Assembly (NCBI RefSeq): GCF_004116725.1
Contig: NZ_PDKG01000003.1
Location: forward strand, 124,001 to 188,000
Direction: 5' to 3'
Source: Arcobacter sp. CECT 8986
Lineage (GTDB): Bacteria > Campylobacterota > Campylobacteria > Campylobacterales > Arcobacteraceae
Length of the DNA: 64,000 nucleotides
Part shown: positions 31,965 to 41,589 of the stretch, piece by piece
Layout of the letters: the number at the start of each line of letters is the position of its first letter
Position numbering within the stretch: position 1 is the first letter of the stretch
Position numbers and translations under genes: made by a program
Notes under the pieces: model-generated
What the model was told of the DNA's origin: nothing
The model's input: the letters and a program-made list of their open reading frames with translations, nothing else
Database searches by the model: none

Positions 31965-33146
31965 TTATAGCCATTGTAAAACTTTCCTATAATAAAACGC
32001 AAATATAATAAAACCAAAACCAATAATGTATGTTATTATATCTAGTGAAGTTAAACTTGCCATTAAACCAATAAAAAGTGTAGTAATAATATTTGCTAAC
32101 ATAAAAATCATATCATTATATGCCAAAACCCTACCAAGATATTTTTTATCACAATTTTCTTGAATTAGTGCATAAGAGTAAGACCAAATTGTTGTAGTAA
32201 AAAATCCAGTTGCAAAAAGTCCTATTAATGCTAAATAAAAATTAAATTGAAAAACAGCCCATAGCCAAATACCTAGTGCTTGAAAAATCAATATATAAAA
32301 AAAGCTTTTTTGATTTACAAATTTACCTATTAAATATGGCCCAACCATTAAAGCTAATGCTCTTACTGCATTTGAAATACCAATAGACAAAGCAGTTGCA
32401 ATCACATATTTATACTCATTTTTAGCTAATAAAGTAACCAAAGTATCAAATGAAGTTAACCCCACACTTGTATGTAAAATAATAAGATGTACTAATATTT
32501 TATTACTTTTGATATATAAAAATCCGTCTTTAATAATTTTGAAAAACTTATCTTTTATATCTGATTCTTCAACAATTAAATTAATTTTTACAAATACTAA
32601 AATCGCTATTAAAAAGAAAGAAGCATCAATAATAAATGCTGTTTTTATCCCCACAAAATTTACAACAAATCCACTTACTGCCATTGCAAAGGCATAACAA
32701 AATGACCAAATTATTGAGTGAATTTCATTTGCTTTTCTTAAAGCATCACTTTTTAAAAGTTTTGCAAGTAAAGACATCTCTGTTGAAAAAAACATAGAAG
32801 TACAGCTCATTCTAATAAAAATAAAAATTAATAGTAACCAAAGATGCTCTTTACTATTAATAAGTAAAAAGCATAATGTCATCAAAAACTCTGTAATTAA
32901 AAGAGTCAGCATTAATCTTTTTATTTTAAATCTATCTATTATTGCACCAGAAAATGGAGCAATAACAATTGCAGGTAAAAAGTGCATAGCTGTTACTAAT
33001 GATATAGCAAAAGAAGAACTACCAAATTGTACTAACATAGTATAAATTGCTACATTTGAAAATGCAGCTCCAAAATATGAGATAAATTGTACTAAAGATA
33101 AATCTCTTACAACTTTATAATCTTTGAAAAGTTTACGATAAGTCAA
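31965..33146 (-). CDS. MFS transporter
   Basis: A 393-residue permease with about 12 hydrophobic helices. The loop 2-3 motif reads GAIIDRFKIKRLM, as in drug/solute exporters, and charged loops divide the N and C halves. It resembles the MFS_3/efflux type, but the substrate is not defined. The start overlaps the end of the molybdopterin oxidoreductase gene by 14 bases, so the two are cotranscribed. Confidence 0.88.
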   Translation of the reverse strand: MTYRKLFKDYKVVRDLSLVQFISYFGAAFSNVAIYTMLVQFGSSSFAISLVTAMHFLPAIVIAPFSGAIIDRFKIKRLMLTLLITEFLMTLCFLLINSKEHLWLLLIFIFIRMSCTSMFFSTEMSLLAKLLKSDALRKANEIHSIIWSFCYAFAMAVSGFVVNFVGIKTAFIIDASFFLIAILVFVKINLIVEESDIKDKFFKIIKDGFLYIKSNKILVHLIILHTSVGLTSFDTLVTLLAKNEYKYVIATALSIGISNAVRALALMVGPYLIGKFVNQKSFFYILIFQALGIWLWAVFQFNFYLALIGLFATGFFTTTIWSYSYALIQENCDKKYLGRVLAYNDMIFMLANIITTLFIGLMASLTSLDIITYIIGFGFIIFAFYYRKVLQWL

Positions 33147-34839
33147 TACTTACTAAGACCTCTTGATACATTGCACTAGAAGAAGATTCGTCACTAGAGT
33201 ATGGAGTTATATAGTTTGCATTTTTATTTCCTGCATAACATAACACACAATTTTCTTTTACATCTTCTGTAAGTTTTACAATAAATTTAGCTTTTCCATA
33301 CTTCGATGTTAAAGTAACATTATCTTCATCATTAAAACCTGTTTTAGGATTTAAGTATAAATAGTTATCTATTTTAAAAGATGAATTTAAACTCTTTTTC
33401 TTTTTAGCAGTTATAAAATAAAACTCATTTTCTAACTTCTCTTCATAAAGATGATTTACTTCGATATCATCTATAAACTCAAAATTATCAAATTGGTATT
33501 GTTCTACGCTATTATTTATATAATAATCTAATATCTTTTTTTCGTCTTTCAATCCATCATAATTAAAACTCTCAAATAGATATTTAGATAAATCATACTC
33601 ACTTATTGAGTTTTCATTTGCTTCTTCTACTTTATTAGAGATTGCTTTATATTGGTGTCCATATGATAATCTAATATCATTTTTTTGTAAAAATGAGCAA
33701 GAAGGAATTATCAAATCAGCATATTTACAAGTATCATTATAAGTTGTTCCCATTAAAACAACAAAACTATTTTTTAATCCATCAATAACTCTTTGTGTAT
33801 TTGGTGCACTCACAACTGGATTTCCACCTTGCACAAAAACTAAATCATATTTAGAAAAATCAACTTCAGTTACTTTCTCTTTTTTATTTTGAGTTTGCAT
33901 ATTAAATTGGTTTTCATAACCATATTTTGAATTACTTAAATACCAAACACCACTATGTTTCTTATGGTTATGTAATCCTAAAAAAGCTGCAAAAGAATCA
34001 ATACATCTAGTAATATTTGCACCTTCATAATATTTTTGAACTCCAAGACCTAAAACTAAAGCAACTTTTTTATTCTCAATAATTTCAAAAAATCTATTTA
34101 TATCTTCCAAACTAACACCAGTAGCTTCTTCATACGAAATCACTGGTCTACTCTTTGCTAAATCAAAGAACTCTTCACTGGAATTAAATCTTTCACAAAA
34201 CTCTTCATCTTCTAAATCTTGCATATAAGCAAATCTAGTAAGCAGTAGTGCAAGTTCATAATCAGTTTTTGGATTTAATGCTAAATGTAATTCTGAGTTT
34301 TTTGCAATATGCGTTTTTATTGGGTCAATAGTAATAAATGTCTTATCTTTTACAAGTTCATACATATGAGAAGATGTAACAGAAAAGTTTCTTCCCCATA
34401 CTATAATTACATCTGCTTCTTGCAGTTGTTCTATTGGTGGATTTACAACTTCTTTTCTATTTAAAGAGATTCCATAACCTCCTCCACCATCACATAAACT
34501 ACCTTGAGTTAAAATAGAACCATATTTTGCAAAAAAACTTTTTATACTATTTTGCATAACACCAATATTTCCACTACCTTTATAAAATAGTGTATTTTTA
34601 GGTTCTACATTTTTAAGTTTAGAAACTAAAATATCAAGTGATTCTTTTAAAGATATTTTTTTATTATCATAAAATGCATCTTTTAAATAATCTTCTTTTG
34701 TACAAGAGATAAAATTAGCACACAAATTTCCATTTGTAGGAAAATGCTCTTTATTTCCTCTTATTTTTCCATTTACTATTACAGCTTCACATGCATCATA
34801 ACAATCAAGAGGGCACGCTACTGTTTTATTTGAACTCAA
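33133..34839 (-). CDS. Molybdopterin-dependent oxidoreductase with N-terminal [4Fe-4S] site
   Basis: A 568-residue protein of the DMSO-reductase family. Fe-S ligands are C9, C13, C17 and C40 (ACPLDCYDAC and NGNLCAN). The cofactor domains continue with SLCDGGGGYG, VIIVWGRNF, FVQGGNPVVSAPN and a C-terminal dinucleotide-binding domain ending LVSIDLS. It is about 100 residues shorter than most members. No Tat signal is visible, so it is probably cytoplasmic. The substrate is unknown. The start is TTG (34839), with AAGG about 10 bases upstream, overlapping the previous gene. Confidence 0.88.
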   Translation of the reverse strand: MSSNKTVACPLDCYDACEAVIVNGKIRGNKEHFPTNGNLCANFISCTKEDYLKDAFYDNKKISLKESLDILVSKLKNVEPKNTLFYKGSGNIGVMQNSIKSFFAKYGSILTQGSLCDGGGGYGISLNRKEVVNPPIEQLQEADVIIVWGRNFSVTSSHMYELVKDKTFITIDPIKTHIAKNSELHLALNPKTDYELALLLTRFAYMQDLEDEEFCERFNSSEEFFDLAKSRPVISYEEATGVSLEDINRFFEIIENKKVALVLGLGVQKYYEGANITRCIDSFAAFLGLHNHKKHSGVWYLSNSKYGYENQFNMQTQNKKEKVTEVDFSKYDLVFVQGGNPVVSAPNTQRVIDGLKNSFVVLMGTTYNDTCKYADLIIPSCSFLQKNDIRLSYGHQYKAISNKVEEANENSISEYDLSKYLFESFNYDGLKDEKKILDYYINNSVEQYQFDNFEFIDDIEVNHLYEEKLENEFYFITAKKKKSLNSSFKIDNYLYLNPKTGFNDEDNVTLTSKYGKAKFIVKLTEDVKENCVLCYAGNKNANYITPYSSDESSSSAMYQEVLVSIDLS

Positions 34840-35533
34840 TTTTTACTAACCTTGAAAATTTTTTAACATTTGGAACATAAATTTCAACTCTATAAGAAGA
34901 GATATGTTCACTATCAGCTACTATGTAAATTTTTGTAATCTTTAAATCACTTTTTTTATCATCTAAATATATATTTTTATTTTTAATAGATTCAATATCT
35001 GCAATTGGTACAAAAATTGTAAGTTTACCTTGACTTAAATCTTTTGATTCATAAAGTAAAGTACCAGGAGTAACATAATCGCCATTTTTTACACTAATAT
35101 TATAGATATAATTATTTTTTTCTAATAACTTTTTATTTTTAATACTATCTTTTAAGTTTGCTATTTTTATAAGTGCATCTGCTTTAGAAGTCTCTAAATT
35201 TATAACTTTTAATCTTTGTGTATCTTTTTCAAAATCTGATTTCGAAGATACTTTTTTCATTCTATTATAATTTTTACCCTCAATATCTATCATTGTTTGA
35301 ATAGCTTCTAACTTATTTTGAGTCTGTTTTAAATCCACTTCATCTACAAATGAATCTAATTTTATAACTAATGTATTATTAGCTCTTTTACCCTCAATAT
35401 CTTCGTTTGAATAGATTACTTTTCCACTTACAGCTGCTTTTACTTTGTAACTTTCAACTGGTTCTAGCTTTGCATAAAATACAGAAGCAAACATAAAATT
35501 AAAGCTTATTAGTACAAAAAATAGATATTTCAC
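34826..35533 (-). CDS. Periplasmic HlyD-like adaptor protein
   Basis: A 235-residue exported protein. The signal peptide ends near residue 17 (ISFNFMFASVFYA). A beta-barrel/lipoyl-like start (SYKVKAAVSGKVIYSNEDIEG) precedes an alpha-helical hairpin at about 60-140 and a second half-lipoyl segment (NISVKNGDYVTPGTLLYES). That is the plan of membrane-fusion (HlyD/RND) adaptors. No inner-membrane pump is adjacent; its upstream neighbour is batD. It overlaps batD by four bases. The role is uncertain. Confidence 0.7.
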   Translation of the reverse strand: MKYLFFVLISFNFMFASVFYAKLEPVESYKVKAAVSGKVIYSNEDIEGKRANNTLVIKLDSFVDEVDLKQTQNKLEAIQTMIDIEGKNYNRMKKVSSKSDFEKDTQRLKVINLETSKADALIKIANLKDSIKNKKLLEKNNYIYNISVKNGDYVTPGTLLYESKDLSQGKLTIFVPIADIESIKNKNIYLDDKKSDLKITKIYIVADSEHISSYRVEIYVPNVKKFSRLVKIEFK

Positions 35534-37014
35534 TTTTTACCTTTTTGTTTTTCCATTTGTTTTATTATATTTATTATATCTTTTTTTACTGTTTTTATAT
35601 TAATGTTCACATCTTCTAATTTAAAAATCAACTTATCAAGCTCATTATCTTTTTTTATATATGCTGCTAGAATTTTTATTAATTCAGCTTTAGTTTTTGA
35701 TTTTTTAATTCTAGTGACAATATTACTATCTTTTTTTGAATTTTCTCTATTTTTCAAAATCAGTTTATAAATATATATAGCAATAAAAGAAAATACTATA
35801 CCTAAAAAGAAGAAAAATATATTTTGTTTAATAGAAGATGTTTTTACTTCTTTTATAACAACTTTTTTCTCTTCATCCAATTTTGTTGGTAAATATAATT
35901 TTTTTTGCTCTTTTTTTACTTCATTTACTTTAATAAAAAAAGAATCACTCTGTTTTGTGATTATATTTTTTGTTTTATTATCAAAATATCTTAACTTTAT
36001 AGCACCTATATTTATACTATTTAAAGGAACTATTGAAAAAGTTTTTTCATACTCTCCATAATATTTTGAGTCTATAACTTTTGTATTGATTTTTGGTTTA
36101 TTTTCAAAAACTTGTGCATTTTTTATATCTAATTTTATATCTTTTATATCATCAATATTTCCATAACCATCAATTTTGATTTTGTATGTTATTGAATCAC
36201 CTTGATTTATAGTTGTTTTATCAACAGTTGATTTTATATTAAAATTACCGATTAGATTTACATTAGATGGAAGTGCTTTTGTATTTATACTTAAAGCATT
36301 TGAATAGACTTTTTTTATTTGTGCATTTTGTTGAATAAATCCAAAATTTGCAAAAGGGTCTGAACTTTGATTTATTATACTCATATCTATTCTAAAAGGT
36401 TCAATTTTTAATTCACCCTCTTTTTGTGCAAACATCAAATAAGTCAACTCATTTACAGTATAATCACCATCTTGATACTGTTTTTCATCTTTTAATTGCT
36501 TAAACCAAAAGTCTTTAAAATTTGCATTTGAAATACTTAAATTATTTATATTTAAAGAAGAGAGATATTTAAATTTTAGTTTTACTTTAAATGCTTCTCC
36601 CACATAAACATCTTTTTTTGATGCAATAATTTGAAAATCAGCATAAGAAAAATTTGATTTGCTTACTTTTTGTTTTTTTACTACTATTTGATTTGTTTTC
36701 TCTTTTTTTCCATCAATTTCAAAAGTAAAACTAGGAATAGTAAAATCTTCTTTTGGAAAAAGTCTATATTTTCTAATCAAACTTCTTGTCATAGATGAGT
36801 TTACAATATTTATAGATTTTGAAGTTGAAATAGTTTGTACTTTTTCTTTTGAGATATTTTCTATTTTAGGAAAAGTTACATCAGAACCAGTTGCTTTAAT
36901 AGTAAATATGTAAGGTTCATTTTCAGTAAATGTTGTAGGTGCATTTATTTTTACATCTGCAAATAGTATATTAAAAAATAGTAATATTATAAAAAATGCT
37001 TTTATTAGTTTCAT
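35530..37014 (-). CDS. batD: BatD-family protein
   Basis: A 494-residue exported membrane protein. A signal peptide lies at about 1-19. Repeated immunoglobulin-like beta domains follow, including FTENEPYIFTIKATG and the repeat VGEAFKVKLKFKY. One helix near 400-420 (FFFFLGIVFSFIAIYIYKLI) precedes a helical cytoplasmic tail. BatD proteins normally accompany BatA/B (VWA) and MoxR. None of those is seen here; the gene starts one base after flhA, at the end of the flagellar cluster. Its link to motility or stress is unproven. Confidence 0.8.
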   Translation of the reverse strand: MKLIKAFFIILLFFNILFADVKINAPTTFTENEPYIFTIKATGSDVTFPKIENISKEKVQTISTSKSINIVNSSMTRSLIRKYRLFPKEDFTIPSFTFEIDGKKEKTNQIVVKKQKVSKSNFSYADFQIIASKKDVYVGEAFKVKLKFKYLSSLNINNLSISNANFKDFWFKQLKDEKQYQDGDYTVNELTYLMFAQKEGELKIEPFRIDMSIINQSSDPFANFGFIQQNAQIKKVYSNALSINTKALPSNVNLIGNFNIKSTVDKTTINQGDSITYKIKIDGYGNIDDIKDIKLDIKNAQVFENKPKINTKVIDSKYYGEYEKTFSIVPLNSINIGAIKLRYFDNKTKNIITKQSDSFFIKVNEVKKEQKKLYLPTKLDEEKKVVIKEVKTSSIKQNIFFFFLGIVFSFIAIYIYKLILKNRENSKKDSNIVTRIKKSKTKAELIKILAAYIKKDNELDKLIFKLEDVNINIKTVKKDIINIIKQMEKQKGKK

Positions 37015-37015
37015 C

Positions 37016-39127
37016 TTAAAATTCTACAGTTCCTTCAATTGCAAAATTTGCTCTTGAATCAAGTTCAGCATGGGATAATACAGCAAGTTGTAATCCAAAT
37101 TTTTCATATATTTCTGAAATTCTTTTTCTTAATAATGGATCAACAACCATTGCAATTTTACCAAACCCTTTTGCTTCAACTTGTTCAATTAACTCTTTTG
37201 TTTTTGTAACCAAATTATTTATCTCAGAAATAGATAGCATTAACTGAGATACACCGTGTTGCTCTTGTAATTTTCCAATAAACTGTTGTTCAATATCAGG
37301 CTTTATCGTAATAATATGTAAAACACCATCATTATCTTTAAATCGTTGTGTAATTAATCTATAAAGTTTACTTCTTACATGCTCCAATAAAACATCAGGA
37401 GCTTTAGTAAATTCTGCAATATCTGCGATTGATTCTACGATTGTTAACATATCAACAATTGGTATTTTTTCATGTAATAAATCTCTACAAACTTTCAATA
37501 AAGAACCATAAGAAGTAACTTTCATAGCCTCTTCTACAACAATTGGGAAATCTTTTTTTAATCCATCAATAATATCTACAATATCTTGTCTTGTAATAAT
37601 ATCTTCGGCATGTTTTTTAATAATTTCTGATATATGAGTTGAAATAATTGTAGGTGCATCAACTACTGTATATCCTTTCATCAATGCATCTTCTTTTAAG
37701 TCTTTATTAATCCAAGTTGCATCAAGTCCAAATACAGGCTCTTTTACATGTAAACCTTTAAGCTTTTCATTTCCAATTCCACCCATTGCAAGGAGTTTAT
37801 CCGTCTCAACTTTACCTTTTACTAAAGGAATTCTTTTAAGGTATAGTTGATACTCATTTTGCATCAAACTTGCATCATCAGAGATTCTAATTTGTGGAAT
37901 AATAAAACCTAAATCAGCAGCAATAGTTTTTCTTATTCCTTTAATTTTATCTAATAGCTCAGAATCACCTTGAACTAATTGAAGTAATCTAAATCCTAGT
38001 TTTAACTCTAAAACTTCAAGTTTCATAATATTTTCAATAGCTTGACTTTCATCTGGAGCTTTTTTCTTTTTCATCTCTTTTAATTCTTCAACACTTTTTG
38101 TAGTTTTCGCTGTTTTTTCTGGAGTTTGTTTGAAAAATCTTGTAATTGCATTATCTTGATTATTTTCAACCATGTAAATTGTATACCCAATAAACATCAT
38201 TAAAAACCCCATAACAACCATAATACCAGTTGGAAATCCAGGAACCATAGAGAATAAAATCATTCCTATACCAACTAAGATAAGTGCTTTACTATCTTTT
38301 ACAAGTTGAAGTACAGATTGGTTTGCAAATCTATCTTCATCCATATTTGAACGAGTAATAATAATAGCAGTTGCAGTTGATAAAATAAGTGCTGGAATTT
38401 GAGCAACTAATCCATCACCAATAGTTAAAATAGTATAAATTTCTCCACTTTGAGATACAGTCATATCATGTTGGAAAAGACCAATTAATAATCCACCAAT
38501 TAAGTTAACTAAAGTAATGATAATACCAGCAACGGCATCACCTTTTACAAACTTTGATGACCCATCCATTGCTCCATAGAAGTTTGCATCTGAAATTAAC
38601 TCTTTTCTTCTTACTTGTGCTTCTTTATCATCAATAAATCCAGCATTTAAATCAGCATCAATTGCCATTTGTTTACCTGGCATAGAATCAAGTGTAAATC
38701 TTGCTGTAACTTCTGCAACCCTTGTAGCACCCTTTGTTACAACCATAAAGTTAATAAGTACTAAGATAATAAATACAATAACACCAATAACCATATTTCC
38801 ACCAACAACAAACTCTCCAAATGCGGAGATAATAGAACTTACAGCTTCTGGACCATTATGTCCTTCACTTAAAATTGACCTTGTTGTTGCAATATTTAAG
38901 GACAACCTAAATAGTGCAAGAATTAAAATAATAGTTGGAAATGTTGTTAAATCTGAGGGTCTTTGAATATATAAAGATATTAATAAAATAAGTAGTGATA
39001 AAGATAAAGATACCACCAAAAAAAAGTCTAGTATTCCCTTTGATAAAGGAACGATGATAATCATCAATATAGCAACAAAAAGTGCTACAACTACTAAGTC
39101 TTTTGACAGTATCTTTCTTATATTCAT
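37016..39127 (-). CDS. flhA: Flagellar export gate protein FlhA
   Basis: A 703-residue inner-membrane component of the flagellar type III export gate. The N-terminal half has about eight helices, including LFRLSLNIATTRSILSEG and the FHIPEP region with DLNAGFIDDKEAQVRRKELI. The cytoplasmic domain (about 350-703) forms the nonameric ring that binds chaperone-substrate complexes. Length is typical. It follows flgL by 12 bases. Confidence 0.97.
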   Translation of the reverse strand: MNIRKILSKDLVVVALFVAILMIIIVPLSKGILDFFLVVSLSLSLLILLISLYIQRPSDLTTFPTIILILALFRLSLNIATTRSILSEGHNGPEAVSSIISAFGEFVVGGNMVIGVIVFIILVLINFMVVTKGATRVAEVTARFTLDSMPGKQMAIDADLNAGFIDDKEAQVRRKELISDANFYGAMDGSSKFVKGDAVAGIIITLVNLIGGLLIGLFQHDMTVSQSGEIYTILTIGDGLVAQIPALILSTATAIIITRSNMDEDRFANQSVLQLVKDSKALILVGIGMILFSMVPGFPTGIMVVMGFLMMFIGYTIYMVENNQDNAITRFFKQTPEKTAKTTKSVEELKEMKKKKAPDESQAIENIMKLEVLELKLGFRLLQLVQGDSELLDKIKGIRKTIAADLGFIIPQIRISDDASLMQNEYQLYLKRIPLVKGKVETDKLLAMGGIGNEKLKGLHVKEPVFGLDATWINKDLKEDALMKGYTVVDAPTIISTHISEIIKKHAEDIITRQDIVDIIDGLKKDFPIVVEEAMKVTSYGSLLKVCRDLLHEKIPIVDMLTIVESIADIAEFTKAPDVLLEHVRSKLYRLITQRFKDNDGVLHIITIKPDIEQQFIGKLQEQHGVSQLMLSISEINNLVTKTKELIEQVEAKGFGKIAMVVDPLLRKRISEIYEKFGLQLAVLSHAELDSRANFAIEGTVEF

Positions 39128-39139
39128 TTAAACCTAAAA

Positions 39140-40285
39140 CTAATTAATAAAGTTAACTAAAGATAATTCATTCATTTTATTGATTGTTGAATATAATGAA
39201 GTATATGTTAACTCTAGTGCTTTTGATTCCATAGCAACTTTAGCTAAATCTGCACCTGATGTATCTTCATACAATACATTAAAGTGTGTTAATTTTGAAG
39301 ATAATTTTTCATATGAAACTTCAAAAATTTTATTTCTCACACCTAAATCTGAATGTGCTTCATTTACTGTATCAAATGAAGTATTTATTTTTGCTAATCC
39401 ATCTTTTAAGATAGCATCAGCTTGAGTTTTAGAAATTGGTGCACCATTTGAATCAACTTGATTTAAAGCATCAATTACATCATCAAAAATATCAAAGATA
39501 TTCTCTTTTGCTGATAATGTTTGACCTGGAGTTGATATTGCATTTGTTGTTTCATATGTTTTTGGTGTAGTTGCTGGAAGAATTTCCGTTAAAGGCATTG
39601 TTTCACTAGTTACACCATTTTCATTATTTTTAACAAGTTCTGGTACAGCCGCATTAAGAGTCCACTCATTTCCTTGTTCATCAACTACTCTTTGATCTGC
39701 TGTAAAAGTAAGTTTACTTCCATATACAGCTTTATCAGTAGTATTCATCATCAAGTCAAATCCAGTTACACCTCGTTCTCTATAAGAACCTTCTTCTACT
39801 GCAACTTTTTTTAAATATCCATTACCTGTATATGTCACATCTCCTGTAACTGGGTCTTGTTCAAAAGGAGCTTGTGTACCATTTGTTCCAGAGAAAAGAT
39901 ATTCACCATTTGCTTTTTCATTTGCAAATAGAAGTAAACTCTTTTTTATACCTTCAACATTAATAGCAATACTACCTCTTGAAGTTGCTTGTTCTGTATC
40001 ATTTAGTGCTCTTAATATTTCTGTTTTTGCAAGAGTCATTTTATCTTTGATTGAACCAACTGCTGTATCAGCTGTATCATTTTGTGCAGTTGTTATTTCA
40101 ATTTGTTCTTTCAATCCTTCAAATACATTTACTTTATTTTCTAAATATATTTGTCTTGTAAAAACTAAAGAGTCGTCACTACCGTTATCAATCTTCTTTT
40201 TAGTACTAGATTGATAAGTGATTCTATCTTGCTCTGTATTTAACAAATCTAGTCTGTATAAAGACTCACTTAATGTATTAATCAT
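39140..40285 (-). CDS. flgL: Hook-filament junction protein FlgL
   Basis: A 381-residue flagellin-like protein that joins hook to filament. Near the start it has LNTEQDRITYQSSTKKKIDN and EYLFSGTNGT. The C-terminal D0/D1 helix ends AKVAMESKALELTYTSLYST, as in FlgL. Its first four bases overlap fliI. flgK was not seen in the window. Confidence 0.88.
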   Translation of the reverse strand: MINTLSESLYRLDLLNTEQDRITYQSSTKKKIDNGSDDSLVFTRQIYLENKVNVFEGLKEQIEITTAQNDTADTAVGSIKDKMTLAKTEILRALNDTEQATSRGSIAINVEGIKKSLLLFANEKANGEYLFSGTNGTQAPFEQDPVTGDVTYTGNGYLKKVAVEEGSYRERGVTGFDLMMNTTDKAVYGSKLTFTADQRVVDEQGNEWTLNAAVPELVKNNENGVTSETMPLTEILPATTPKTYETTNAISTPGQTLSAKENIFDIFDDVIDALNQVDSNGAPISKTQADAILKDGLAKINTSFDTVNEAHSDLGVRNKIFEVSYEKLSSKLTHFNVLYEDTSGADLAKVAMESKALELTYTSLYSTINKMNELSLVNFIN

Positions 40286-41589
40286 TGTAGCACCTCCTTA
40301 AGTTTTTGAACAATCTCTTGAAATGTGTATTGTTCTTTAGTGCCTTGAGTTAAAAATTCTCTAATTTTCTCTTTTTTTGCAAGGGCGCTATCTAATTCTG
40401 CATCCATACCAGGTTTATATGCACCCACTCTAACCAATACTTCATTCTCTTTTATAAGAGATAATACCCTTTTTAACTTTAAAAAATAATTATAATGTTC
40501 ATCATCAACAACTTTATCCATAACCCTAGAAGCGGATTTTAGTAGATTAATTGGAGGATAAAAACCTTGTTCTGTTAAATCTCTTGTTAAGACAATATGA
40601 CCATCTAAAATAGACCTACTTTGATCTGCAATTGGGTCATTCATATCATCACCATCAACAAGTACTGTAAAAAATGCAGTAATTGAACCCTTTGAATTAC
40701 TACCTGCTCTTTCCATTAATTGAGGCAATAGTGCAAAAACTGAAGGTGGATAACCTCTACTTACAGGAGGTTCTCCTGTACTTAATCCTATTTCTCTTTG
40801 TGCCATTGCAAATCTTGTAACAGAATCCATCATTAAAAGAACATCATGACCTTTATCTCTAAAAAACTCTGCAATTGCCATAGCTGTAAAAGCACCATAT
40901 TTTCTCATAAGTGCAGATTCATCTGATGTTGCAGCTACAATGATTGTATTATCTAAATTATCACCCAAATTAAAGTGAATAAACTCAGGGATTTCTCTTC
41001 CCCTTTCACCAATTAAAGCAACAACTTTTATTTGTGCTTCACACCCCTTTACAATCATTCCCATTAAAGTTGATTTTCCTACTCCACTTCCTGCAAAAAT
41101 ACCAACTTTTTGACCCTTACCTGATGTAAGCATAGAATCTATTGCCTTAACACCTGTTGAAAATCTTTGATTAATTATTGCTCTTTGAAGTGCGGGCATT
41201 GAGACTTTGTTTATAGCTGAACTTTCGTTTATATCTCTAATTTTACCCTTGTCATCAATTGGCTCACCTAAAGCATTTACAACTCTTCCAAGTAAACCAT
41301 ATCCTGTTTTAACATTAAGTCCCTCTTTTTGTAAAAATACTTTATCATTTATTCTAAATCCTTCAATAAATGAAAAAGGAACTATTGTAAAATCTAATTT
41401 ATCAATTGAAGCAACCATACCTAATACAGTATAAAGATTTTGAGTTGATTCTATTTTTACTATATCTCCAACTGCAACTTCAATTCCAACTGCAACTATT
41501 GTTGTACTACTTATATGTTTTATTCTTCCAAAAGGAATAGATAGATTACTCTCATCTATGCTATTTAAAAATGCATCAATATCAATCAT
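40282..41589 (-). CDS. fliI: Flagellum-specific ATPase FliI
   Basis: A 435-residue F1-beta-like ATPase that feeds export substrates to the gate. Walker A is GSGVGKSTLMG; Walker B is in VLLMMDSVTRFAMAQREIGL, with GEPPVSRGYPPSVFALLPQL nearby. Length is typical. Its ATG shares one base with the stop of the TPR gene (TAATG). Confidence 0.96.
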   Translation of the reverse strand: MIDIDAFLNSIDESNLSIPFGRIKHISSTTIVAVGIEVAVGDIVKIESTQNLYTVLGMVASIDKLDFTIVPFSFIEGFRINDKVFLQKEGLNVKTGYGLLGRVVNALGEPIDDKGKIRDINESSAINKVSMPALQRAIINQRFSTGVKAIDSMLTSGKGQKVGIFAGSGVGKSTLMGMIVKGCEAQIKVVALIGERGREIPEFIHFNLGDNLDNTIIVAATSDESALMRKYGAFTAMAIAEFFRDKGHDVLLMMDSVTRFAMAQREIGLSTGEPPVSRGYPPSVFALLPQLMERAGSNSKGSITAFFTVLVDGDDMNDPIADQSRSILDGHIVLTRDLTEQGFYPPINLLKSASRVMDKVVDDEHYNYFLKLKRVLSLIKENEVLVRVGAYKPGMDAELDSALAKKEKIREFLTQGTKEQYTFQEIVQKLKEVLQ

